NCBI GenBank assembly: GCA_020441735.1
Contig: JAGRLQ010000282.1
Location: forward strand, 1-10,947
Origin: Nitratireductor sp.
GTDB lineage: Bacteria > Pseudomonadota > Alphaproteobacteria > Rhizobiales > Rhizobiaceae
DNA: 10,947 nucleotides
Direction of reading: 5' to 3'
In this document: positions 1 through 6,276 of the stretch, one piece after another
Layout: every line of letters begins with the position of its first letter
How positions within the stretch are numbered: the first letter of the stretch is position 1
Notes under the pieces: generated by a model
The model's database searches: none
Seen by the model: only the letters and a program-made list of their open reading frames with translations
What the model was told of the DNA's origin: nothing
Position numbers and translations under genes: made by a program

Positions 1-347
1 CGCGTCTGCCCCGCCATGAAGGCGACCATCTTGCCGAGATCGAGCCCTGAACCGCCGCCAAAGGCGATCACACCGTCATGGCCACCCTCACGATAGACGG
101 CAAGACCGGCATCGAGGTTCTTTTCGTTCGGATTTGGATCAACCTCACTGAAAACGGCGCGGCCAAGACCGGCGGCCTCCAGAATGTCGAGCGCCTTCGC
201 CGTGATCGGCAGTGGCGCTAGCCCCTTGTCGGTAACAAGCAGCGGTTTTCTTATTCCGGCTGCAGCACAGGCATCGGGAAGTTCGGCAATACGGCCGGCT
301 CCGAAGCGGATGGCATTGGGGTATGACCAGTTGGCGGTAAGCGTCAT
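1..347 (-). CDS. Iron-containing alcohol dehydrogenase, N-terminal part (cut by window edge)
   Basis: About 115 residues of the N-terminal NAD(P)-binding domain of a group III (iron-type, PF00465) alcohol dehydrogenase; the metal-binding C-terminal domain lies outside the window. Visible hallmarks are the opening strand with IRFGAGR near residues 13-19, PLLVTDKG near 35-42, a VDPNPNEKN segment in the 60s-70s, and the nucleotide-binding GGGSGLDLGK near 97-106. These enzymes interconvert alcohols and aldehydes with NAD(P). The ATG at 347-345 shares one base with the TAA stop of the aldehyde dehydrogenase gene (TAATG) and has a good GAGGAA ribosome site about 8 bases upstream, so translation is probably coupled. 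As last gene of the operon it would supply the alcohol-to-aldehyde step before the aldehyde dehydrogenase. The exact substrate cannot be read from this fragment. Confidence 0.9.
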   Translation of the reverse strand, partial: MTLTANWSYPNAIRFGAGRIAELPDACAAAGIRKPLLVTDKGLAPLPITAKALDILEAAGLGRAVFSEVDPNPNEKNLDAGLAVYREGGHDGVIAFGGGSGLDLGKMVAFMAGQT

Positions 348-1723
348 TATTGTTTCCTCAAATGATAGGATTTCGGGCGGGTCAGCGCTTGATAGGCCAG
401 TTTCGAGAGACCGGCACCGCGACCGGTGTCCTTGCAGCCGGTCCAGCACAATGCCGGGTCAAGATAGTCGCAACGGTTCATGAAAACCGTACCGGTTTCA
501 ATCCGGTCGCCGATAGCCTCAGCCGCAGCGCTGTCACTGGTCCAGATCGAAGCCGTAAGACCGAAGCGGCAGTCATTCATCAGGCCAATCGCTTCCTCGT
601 CATCCTTTACCGGCATGATGCCGACAACCGGCCCGAAGCTCTCATCGCGCATCACCCGCATGTCGTGGGTGACACCGGTCAGGATTTGCGGTGTCAGATA
701 GGCGCCACCGTCATCCGCCGGCATCTTCTCGATATGCGCCACAGCCCCATCAGCCAGCGCTTCGTCGATTTGCGCACGTACTTCGCGGGCAAACCGGACA
801 TTGGCCATCGGCCCGAGCGTCGTTTCGCCATCGAGCGGATTGCCGAGCTTCTGTGCCTTGACCCAGGCAACCGACTTTTCAACAAAGGCTTCATACAGGC
901 TCTCATGAACGTAGATGCGCTCGATACCGCAACAGCACTGACCTGCATTGAACATCGCACCGTCCATCAGCGTATCGACGGCTGCTTCCAGATCGGCATC
1001 GGCCCGCACATAGCCCGGGTCCTTGCCGCCAAGCTCCGTCGAAACCGGAATGAAGGTCCCGGCAGCAGCCCGTTCCATGGCCTGCCCGCCACCGACCGAG
1101 CCGGTGAAGTTGACGAAATCGATCCGCCGCTCGGCAATCAGTGCTGACGTGCTGTCATGATCGAGAACGACGTTCTGGAACACATCCTGCGGAACGCCCG
1201 CCGCGTGAAAGGCCTCGGCGAGATGTTCACCCACCTGCAGGGTCTGCTGGGCATGTTTCAGGATCACCGTGTTTCCGGCAATCAGCGCGGGCGCGATCGT
1301 GTTGATCGCCGTCATGTAGGGATAGTTCCAGGGAGCCACCACAAGCACAGTCCCCCAGGGAATGTGCTTGATCATCCGGGTGAAGGCTTCACTGTCTTCG
1401 ATCACCATCGGCGCAAGGCTCTCCGCGGCGACCTCGGCCATATAGGTCACACGCTCGGAAAAGCCGCCGAACTCGCCACCATAGCGGACGGGACGGCCCA
1501 TCTGGTGGGCCAGTTCGGTCGCCATGCGCTCCGTTTGCGAACCGATGATGTCCCGCGCCTTGAGAACGAGATCGATACGCTCCTGAAGCGGCCTTGCCGC
1601 CCAGGCGGGTTGCGCTGCCCGCGCCCGTTCGGCAGCCGCAAAGGCATCCCCACGGCTTAGCACCTCACGGGTCAGATAGACCGAGCCGTCGATGGGTGAA
1701 ATGAGATCCACGGATTTTGTCAT
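347..1723 (-). CDS. NAD(P)-dependent aldehyde dehydrogenase (semialdehyde/aminoaldehyde type)
   Basis: A complete 458-residue aldehyde dehydrogenase that oxidises an aldehyde to a carboxylate in the cytosol. The PWNYP motif gives the oxyanion Asn at 133, ILKHA gives the cofactor Lys at 156, FTGSV lies at 206-210, ELGGKDP gives the general-base Glu at 230, GQCC gives the nucleophile Cys at 264 (inside an unusual Cys triplet 263-265), and ESFGPV is at 361-366. The LKHA version of the Lys motif and the length below 480 residues resemble the YneI/Sad succinate-semialdehyde class rather than betaine aldehyde dehydrogenases. The gene lies 161 bases after the glutamine-synthetase-like gene and overlaps the alcohol dehydrogenase start by one base. 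Its ribosome site is weak (GGAC about 7 bases before the ATG) behind a structured leader. In this context it probably oxidises a gamma-glutamylated aminoaldehyde, but that is inference; a plain semialdehyde is equally possible from sequence alone. Confidence 0.93.
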   Translation of the reverse strand: MTKSVDLISPIDGSVYLTREVLSRGDAFAAAERARAAQPAWAARPLQERIDLVLKARDIIGSQTERMATELAHQMGRPVRYGGEFGGFSERVTYMAEVAAESLAPMVIEDSEAFTRMIKHIPWGTVLVVAPWNYPYMTAINTIAPALIAGNTVILKHAQQTLQVGEHLAEAFHAAGVPQDVFQNVVLDHDSTSALIAERRIDFVNFTGSVGGGQAMERAAAGTFIPVSTELGGKDPGYVRADADLEAAVDTLMDGAMFNAGQCCCGIERIYVHESLYEAFVEKSVAWVKAQKLGNPLDGETTLGPMANVRFAREVRAQIDEALADGAVAHIEKMPADDGGAYLTPQILTGVTHDMRVMRDESFGPVVGIMPVKDDEEAIGLMNDCRFGLTASIWTSDSAAAEAIGDRIETGTVFMNRCDYLDPALCWTGCKDTGRGAGLSKLAYQALTRPKSYHLRKQ

Positions 1724-1755
1724 TGTTCAGGTCCATATCCGGAAATGCGTATCTG

Positions 1756-1783
1756 GACTCACGGCCCGGACTCTCCGTGAGTC
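1756..1783. repeat. Perfect 9-bp inverted repeat in the leader of the aldehyde dehydrogenase gene
   Basis: GACTCACGG (1756-1764) and CCGTGAGTC (1775-1783) are exact reverse complements around a 10-base loop. The hairpin lies 33-60 bases upstream of the aldehyde dehydrogenase start. In minus-strand RNA no U-run follows it, so it is not a standard terminator for the operon. On the plus strand a T-rich stretch follows (GTCTTTTGTAATTT), so weak termination of antisense transcription is conceivable. It could also be an mRNA processing or stabilising hairpin, or a protein-binding site. Confidence 0.6.
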
Positions 1784-1803
1784 GTCTTTTGTAATTTGTT
1801 GTG

Positions 1804-1830
1804 GTGAGACGGGTGGCTTTCTCACACCCG
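1804..1830. repeat. Two mutually overlapping hairpins between ligase and aldehyde dehydrogenase genes
   Basis: Two perfect 6-bp inverted repeats interlock. GTGAGA (1804-1809) pairs with TCTCAC (1820-1825), and CGGGTG (1810-1815) pairs with CACCCG (1825-1830). The arms interleave and share base 1825, so the two full stems exclude each other or form a pseudoknot-like fold. No U-run follows in the sense direction. The layout is seen directly; a switching or attenuation role is only a possibility. Confidence 0.45.
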
Positions 1831-1884
1831 CCGGCAGCGCCCAAGCAGGCACCTAATGGCAAAACCCGCTTCGGCAACCACGCG

Positions 1885-3249
1885 CTACGCCCTTTCAAAG
1901 CCCCGTGCAACTTCCCAGTCGGTAACGACGCGGTCGAACTCTTCCTGTTCGACCTCGGCTGCGCGGGTATAGTGATCAACAACCCAATCGCCCATCGCTT
2001 TGCGCAGCATCTTCGACCCGCGGAGGGTTTCGGTTGCCGCGCGAAGCGTGTTCGGCACTTCGGGGACATCTTTCATGCCATACAGATCACCCGTAACCGG
2101 AGCTGGCAGCTCAAGCCCTTCCTCGATACCCGCTAGCCCCGCAGCAAGCTGCGCAGCGCAGGCAAGATAGGGGTTTATGTCGGAACCGGGAATGCGGCAT
2201 TCGATCCGCACGCCCTTGGTGTCCTCACCCACCAGCCGGTAGCCTGCCGTGCGGTTGTCGACCGACCAGGCCGTCTTGGTCGGCGCGAAGGTGCCGGCAA
2301 CGAAACGCTTGTAGCTGTTCACGTAAGGCGCCAGGAAAACCATGGTATCCGGCGCATATCTGATCAGCCCGGCAACATAGTTGCCCATCAGCGCCGACAT
2401 GCAGCGCTCGCCTTTTGCATCATGGAAGGCGTTGTTCTTGCCCTTGAACAGCGACTGGTGGATATGCGCGGCACTGCCCACCTTGCGATGATCCCATTTC
2501 GGCATGAAGGTCGCGGCGTGACCGTGCGCATTGGCGATTTCCTTCACCGCCTGCTTGGCGATGATGTGATGGTCTGCGGCAAGAAGCGCATCGGCATAGC
2601 GGATGTTGAGTTCTTCCTGACCGGTTTCCGCCTCGCCCTTGGTGTTTTCGACCGGCACGCCGGCGGCAACCAGCAGGTTGCGGATCGGCCGCATGACGTG
2701 CTCTTCCTTGGTCGTCTGAAGGATGTGGTAGTCCTCATTGTAGCCGCTGATCGGCGCCATTTCGCGAAAGCCGCCGCGGCGGATATCGTCATAGCTTTTC
2801 TCGAACAGAAAAAACTCCAACTCCGTTGCCATATAGGGCGTGAAGCCCATCGCCTCGGCACGCGCCACCTGCGCTTTCAGAATCTGGCGGGGCGAATGCG
2901 GCACCGGCTCATGGGTGTGATGATCGATCAGATCGCACAGTACCAGCGCCGTTCCTTCAAGCCACGGCAACCGCCTGAGCGTTGAAAGATCAGGTTTCAT
3001 GACATAGTCGCCATAGCCCGCCTCCCAACTGGTGGCAGCATAGCCATCGGGCGTACCCATCTCCAGATCGGTCGCCAGCAGGTAGTTGCAGCAATGAGTT
3101 TCCTCATGGCTCGACTCGACGAAATTCTGCACATGAAACCGCTTGCCCATCAGCCGGCCCTGCATGTCGATCAGGCAGACCAGTACGGTATCGATCTCTC
3201 CTTCTTTGGCGAGACGTTTCAATTCATCAAAAGACAGGTTGGCGGACAT
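1885..3249 (-). CDS. Glutamine-synthetase-family gamma-glutamyl-amine ligase
   Basis: A complete 454-residue type I glutamine-synthetase fold, probably joining the gamma-carboxyl of glutamate to an amine with ATP in the cytosol. Metal and ATP-site residues are present: ELEFF with Glu143 and Glu145, KGEAETGQEEL with Glu206 and Glu213, SAAHIHQS with His262 and His264, NSYKR with Arg315, NRTAGYR with Arg333, and RIECRIPGSDINPY with Glu350 and Arg352. By motif alignment the flap Glu that accepts the ammonium proton in true glutamine synthetases (PGYEAP) is Phe321 here (GTFAP), and the N-terminal DGSS ammonium-site loop is replaced by ATSWE. These changes are what one expects of PuuA- or gamma-glutamylethanolamide-synthetase-like enzymes. 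The typical adenylylation-site context is poorly conserved around Tyr390. It sits between the TRAP binding protein and aldehyde dehydrogenase genes, again pointing to catabolism rather than ammonium assimilation. The start has only a weak AGAGAA ribosome site. The amine is not identified. Confidence 0.92.
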   Translation of the reverse strand: MSANLSFDELKRLAKEGEIDTVLVCLIDMQGRLMGKRFHVQNFVESSHEETHCCNYLLATDLEMGTPDGYAATSWEAGYGDYVMKPDLSTLRRLPWLEGTALVLCDLIDHHTHEPVPHSPRQILKAQVARAEAMGFTPYMATELEFFLFEKSYDDIRRGGFREMAPISGYNEDYHILQTTKEEHVMRPIRNLLVAAGVPVENTKGEAETGQEELNIRYADALLAADHHIIAKQAVKEIANAHGHAATFMPKWDHRKVGSAAHIHQSLFKGKNNAFHDAKGERCMSALMGNYVAGLIRYAPDTMVFLAPYVNSYKRFVAGTFAPTKTAWSVDNRTAGYRLVGEDTKGVRIECRIPGSDINPYLACAAQLAAGLAGIEEGLELPAPVTGDLYGMKDVPEVPNTLRAATETLRGSKMLRKAMGDWVVDHYTRAAEVEQEEFDRVVTDWEVARGFERA

Positions 3250-3285
3250 GGCAGTTCTCTTTTCTCAGGGTACCCGTAGCAGGCC

Positions 3286-3316
3286 GGATCGGGGCGGCCC
3301 GAAAGCCGCCCCATCC
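3286..3316 (-). promoter_or_regulatory. Intercistronic stem-loop after the TRAP binding-protein gene
   Basis: GGGGCGGC (3291-3298) and GCCGCCCC (3305-3312) form a perfect 8-bp stem with a 6-base loop. GGAT (3286-3289) and ATCC (3313-3316) extend it to 12 bp with one bulged base. It begins 4 bases past the stop of the binding-protein gene and ends 37 bases before the ligase start. There is no U-run, so it is unlikely to stop transcription completely. Similar GC-rich hairpins after binding-protein genes are known to protect the upstream mRNA and keep that protein abundant relative to downstream genes; that role is inferred here. Confidence 0.7.
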
Positions 3317-3319
3317 TTG

Positions 3320-4354
3320 TTAGGTGTAGCGGTACGGCCGTCCGGCTTTCGCCATGTCGGCATTGTACTTGCGGAAGATCGAAACGACCTTGGCCTTGAT
3401 TTCCGATTCCGAGGCGATTTCATCCCAGAACTTCACCGCAGCATCTTCCACCTGCTGCCACTCCGAATCTGGAATGGAGGTCAGCTTCATCTTCGTGCCA
3501 TCGACACGCAGGCTGGCTTCCCCGCCCCAATACCACCACTGGCGGTAATAATGGCTCTGGTCCATGCAGACTTTCAACAGCTCCTTGAGGTTATCGGGAA
3601 CTTCGTTCCAGCGGTCCTGATTGGCGAAGAAGTGTCCGATCCAGGCACCGGAGATGTTGTTGGTCAGGAAGTAGTTGGTAACATCCGCCCAGCCAACAGT
3701 GTAGTCCTCGGTAATCCCGGACCATGCAATTCCATCCAGTTCGCCGGTCTGTACCGCAACCTCGATGTCTTCCCATGGAAGGGTTACGGGCACCACGCCG
3801 AACTGTGACAGGAAACGTCCGGCAGTCGGGAAGGTGAACACCCGCTTGCCTTGCAGGTCGGCAAGGGAGTTGATCGGATCCTTGGTGGCAAAATGGCACG
3901 GATCCCAGGAGCCGGCGGAGATATGCTGCACGCCAACCTTGGCGTATTCAGCTTCCCAGATTTCCTTCAGGCCGTACTGGTTGAACAGTACCGGCACATC
4001 GAGCGAATAGCGCGAGGCGAAGGGAAAATATCCGCCGAACACGGTGACTTCCGTCGGGGATGCCATGGAGTCGTCGTCAGACTGCACCGCATCGATCGTG
4101 CCATTCTGCATCGCACGGAAGAGCTCTCCCGTGGGCACAAGCTGATCGGAGAAGAACAGCTCGATTTCCATTTGATCGCCAGCAATCTTGTTGAAGCTGT
4201 CGATGGCAGGCTTGATGACGTGTTCGGCAAGTGCCGGACCCGCGTAGGTTTGCATCCGCCAGCGGATTTTGGACTGGGCGATTGCCGGCGTGGCCAGTGC
4301 CGCTGCCGGGGCCGCGACGGCGGCTCCCTTGATAAACGAGCGTCTGGTAGTCAT
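3320..4354 (-). CDS. dctP: TRAP transporter periplasmic solute-binding protein (DctP family)
   Basis: A complete 344-residue extracytoplasmic binding protein of a tripartite ATP-independent periplasmic transporter. The N-terminus carries a twin-arginine signal (TTRRSFIKG, residues 2-10), a hydrophobic alanine-rich stretch to about residue 25 and an AIAQ-like cleavage region, so it is probably exported folded by Tat. The body has the usual TRAP pattern: AMQNGTIDAV near 81-90, SLADLQGKR near 163-171, a PWEDIEVAVQTGELDG segment near 193-208, and a final helical region. Aligning SLADLQG to the family places Phe173 where carboxylate-binding members have their conserved ligand Arg; Trp150, Trp211 and acidic residues are nearby in sequence. 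This argues against a simple dicarboxylate ligand. The ribosome site is strong (AAGGAGA). The gene follows the large permease by 33 bases and precedes the ligase. The symbol is used only as the family name. Confidence 0.92.
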   Translation of the reverse strand: MTTRRSFIKGAAVAAPAAALATPAIAQSKIRWRMQTYAGPALAEHVIKPAIDSFNKIAGDQMEIELFFSDQLVPTGELFRAMQNGTIDAVQSDDDSMASPTEVTVFGGYFPFASRYSLDVPVLFNQYGLKEIWEAEYAKVGVQHISAGSWDPCHFATKDPINSLADLQGKRVFTFPTAGRFLSQFGVVPVTLPWEDIEVAVQTGELDGIAWSGITEDYTVGWADVTNYFLTNNISGAWIGHFFANQDRWNEVPDNLKELLKVCMDQSHYYRQWWYWGGEASLRVDGTKMKLTSIPDSEWQQVEDAAVKFWDEIASESEIKAKVVSIFRKYNADMAKAGRPYRYT

Positions 4355-4387
4355 GTCGGTCTCCTTTGCTTTCGGGGCTTGCTCTCG

Positions 4388-5710
4388 TTACCGGCCATAG
4401 ACTGTTTGCGGCAGCCAAAGCGCGATTTGGGGAAACACCATGACAATCGTGAGAGCAACGATCATCACGGCCACGAAAGGGGTAATTGACGCGTAAATGT
4501 CCTTCAGACTGATCTCCGGCGGCGCCATGGCCCGCATCAGGAACAGATTGTAACCAAACGGCGGCGTCATGTAGGCTACCTGGGTAGTGATGGTGTAAAG
4601 AACACCATACCAGATGAGGTCGAAGCCAAGCGCACCGACCAGCGGCACGTAAAGCGGCGCGACGATGACCAGCATGGCGGTATCGTCCAGGAACGTTCCC
4701 ATCAGCAGAAACGACAATTGCATCAGGACCAGGATCATCCAGGGTTCGAGGCCCAATTGCTCGGTAAACAGGTTTTCAATCGCCCGCACCGCGCCGAGCC
4801 CGTCAAACACCGCGCCAAACCCGGTGGCTGCCAGAATGATCCACATGAACATGCATGAAACCCCGAGCGTCTGGCGCACGCAGGTTTCAAAGACCTCCCA
4901 GGTCATCCGGCGTTTGACGACAGCAGCAAGAAAGGCAGTACAGGCGCCCACGGCAGAAGACTCCACCAGTGAAGTCCAGCCGTTGACGAAGGGAATCATC
5001 ATCACCAGGAAGACCACCAGCGGCAGCAGGCCCGCCCGCAGCAGGCGCAGTTTTTCACCAAGGGAGACATTGCGTTCTTCCGCGCTCAAAGTTGGGCCCA
5101 GATGCGGCTGAAACTTGCAGCGAATGTAGATGTAGACGATGAAAAGACCTGCCATCATCAGCCCGGGAATGACACCGGCCAGCCACAGCTGACCGACCGG
5201 CTGCCGCGCGATCAGAGCATACAGCACCAGCACCACGGATGGCGGAACAAGAATGCCCAGTGATGACCCGGCCTGTATGACACCGGTGACCATGCGCTTG
5301 TCGTAACCGCGTCGCAGCAGTTCAGGTAGCGCGATGGTGGCGCCGATTGCCATGCCGGCAACCGATAGCCCGTTCATCGCCGAAATCAGCACCATCAGCC
5401 CGATCGTGCCGATCGCCAGGCCTCCGTTCACCGGCCCCATCCAGACATGGAACATCTTGTAGAGGTCGTCGGCGATCCTCGATTCCGACAGGACGTAGCC
5501 CATGAAAATGAACATCGGCAGCGTCAACAGCACATACCATTGCATCAGTTTCAGTACCGCCGAGAACGGTATGTCGGTGGCGCCCGTACCCCAAAGCGCC
5601 AATGCCGAAATCGCGGCAACACCACCAATAGCACCGAACACCCGCTGACCGGTGAACAGCATCAGCATCATTGATGAAAACATCAGGATGGCGATCAACT
5701 CATACGACAT
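4388..5710 (-). CDS. dctM: TRAP transporter large permease (DctM type)
   Basis: A 440-residue integral membrane protein, the channel-forming subunit of a TRAP transporter that uses the sodium or proton gradient to import the solute delivered by the binding protein. The sequence is hydrophobic throughout, with family stretches such as LMLFTGQRVFGAIGG near the N-terminus, FIFMGYVLSE, AGSSLGILVPPSVVLVLYA, a second-half LMGTFLDDTAMLVIVAPLY and MTPPFGYNLFLMR. About 12 membrane segments are expected for the family. I chose the ATG at 5710-5708, beginning MSYELIAILMF, because it makes a normal-length protein and overlaps the small-permease stop by one base (TGATG). The frame stays open to 5830, but that extension is non-hydrophobic and antisense-like. 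Regulation is through the shared operon, with likely translational coupling to the small permease. Confidence 0.93.
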   Translation of the reverse strand: MSYELIAILMFSSMMLMLFTGQRVFGAIGGVAAISALALWGTGATDIPFSAVLKLMQWYVLLTLPMFIFMGYVLSESRIADDLYKMFHVWMGPVNGGLAIGTIGLMVLISAMNGLSVAGMAIGATIALPELLRRGYDKRMVTGVIQAGSSLGILVPPSVVLVLYALIARQPVGQLWLAGVIPGLMMAGLFIVYIYIRCKFQPHLGPTLSAEERNVSLGEKLRLLRAGLLPLVVFLVMMIPFVNGWTSLVESSAVGACTAFLAAVVKRRMTWEVFETCVRQTLGVSCMFMWIILAATGFGAVFDGLGAVRAIENLFTEQLGLEPWMILVLMQLSFLLMGTFLDDTAMLVIVAPLYVPLVGALGFDLIWYGVLYTITTQVAYMTPPFGYNLFLMRAMAPPEISLKDIYASITPFVAVMIVALTIVMVFPQIALWLPQTVYGR

Positions 5711-6276
5711 CAGATCGAGCCACTCCGAAGTTTGATGATATCCTTGAAGAGCTCGGATATGGCCTGCAAAAGCATCAGGGTGAAACCCGCCAGCATGATC
5801 GTCTTGACGGGCCACAGATAAGGCCGCCACGCCGTCGGGCTTCTTTCGAGCCGACCGATCTCCTCGCTGCCGGTAAGCAGCCCGGCAAAGAAACCGAATG
5901 AATCTCCCTGATAATGACCAAGGGAATAGGCGAGCGAATTCATGCAGCCGTAAAGAAGGATGCCGAGGTAAAAAATCAGCAGCAGGACGGTGATCGCATC
6001 AACTTGTGCTTTCCGCATGTCCGACCACTCATGATAGAAAAGGTCCATGCGCACATTCGACCCCATCTGGATCGAATAGGGACCACCCATGATGTAGTAG
6101 GCCACAAGTGCGAACTGGGCGATTTCCAGCGTCCAAAGCGACGGCAGGAAAAATGTCTTGGATATCGAAGACCACAAAAGAATACCGATCATGACCACGA
6201 TGCCGTACATCATGACCCGTCCGATCCGGTAATTGACCGCGTCAACGAAGCGAATATAGGCCCGCATCCAGTTCAT
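5710..6276 (-). CDS. dctQ: TRAP transporter small permease (DctQ type)
   Basis: A 188-residue membrane protein with four predicted transmembrane segments at about residues 21-40, 54-70, 93-112 and 157-176, as expected for the DctQ subunit that pairs with the large permease. The family's central signature is present as GGPYSIQMGSNVRMDLFYHEW (about 64-84), combining the GGPY-type turn with the VRMDLFY motif. I chose the ATG at 6276-6274 (MNWMRAYIRF): it overlaps the TGA of the upstream hydrolase gene by one base and has GGGGAA seven bases before it. The open frame continues to 6366, but that part is the antisense side of the hydrolase C-terminus in another frame and adds a non-membrane, Cys-rich extension. 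The stop overlaps the large-permease start by one base. Confidence 0.92.
   Translation of the reverse strand: MNWMRAYIRFVDAVNYRIGRVMMYGIVVMIGILLWSSISKTFFLPSLWTLEIAQFALVAYYIMGGPYSIQMGSNVRMDLFYHEWSDMRKAQVDAITVLLLIFYLGILLYGCMNSLAYSLGHYQGDSFGFFAGLLTGSEEIGRLERSPTAWRPYLWPVKTIMLAGFTLMLLQAISELFKDIIKLRSGSI

Noticed and set aside
350..1147. Long plus-strand open frame of 265 residues
   Set aside because: It is antisense to the aldehyde dehydrogenase, whose catalytic motifs are intact; it shows no domain and has biased Arg/His-rich composition typical of a GC-rich shadow frame.
2422..2985. Plus-strand open frame of 187 residues
   Set aside because: Antisense to the glutamine-synthetase-family gene, with no motif of its own.
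3143..4489. Plus-strand frames of 221 and 212 residues
   Set aside because: Both are antisense to the TRAP binding-protein region and its flanks and show no ribosome site or recognisable protein features.
347..6276. Standard putrescine (Puu) pathway
   Set aside because: A PuuA-like ligase and a PuuC-like dehydrogenase are present, but no FAD amine oxidase (PuuB) or class I amidotransferase hydrolase (PuuD) is encoded, and the transporter is TRAP rather than PuuP.
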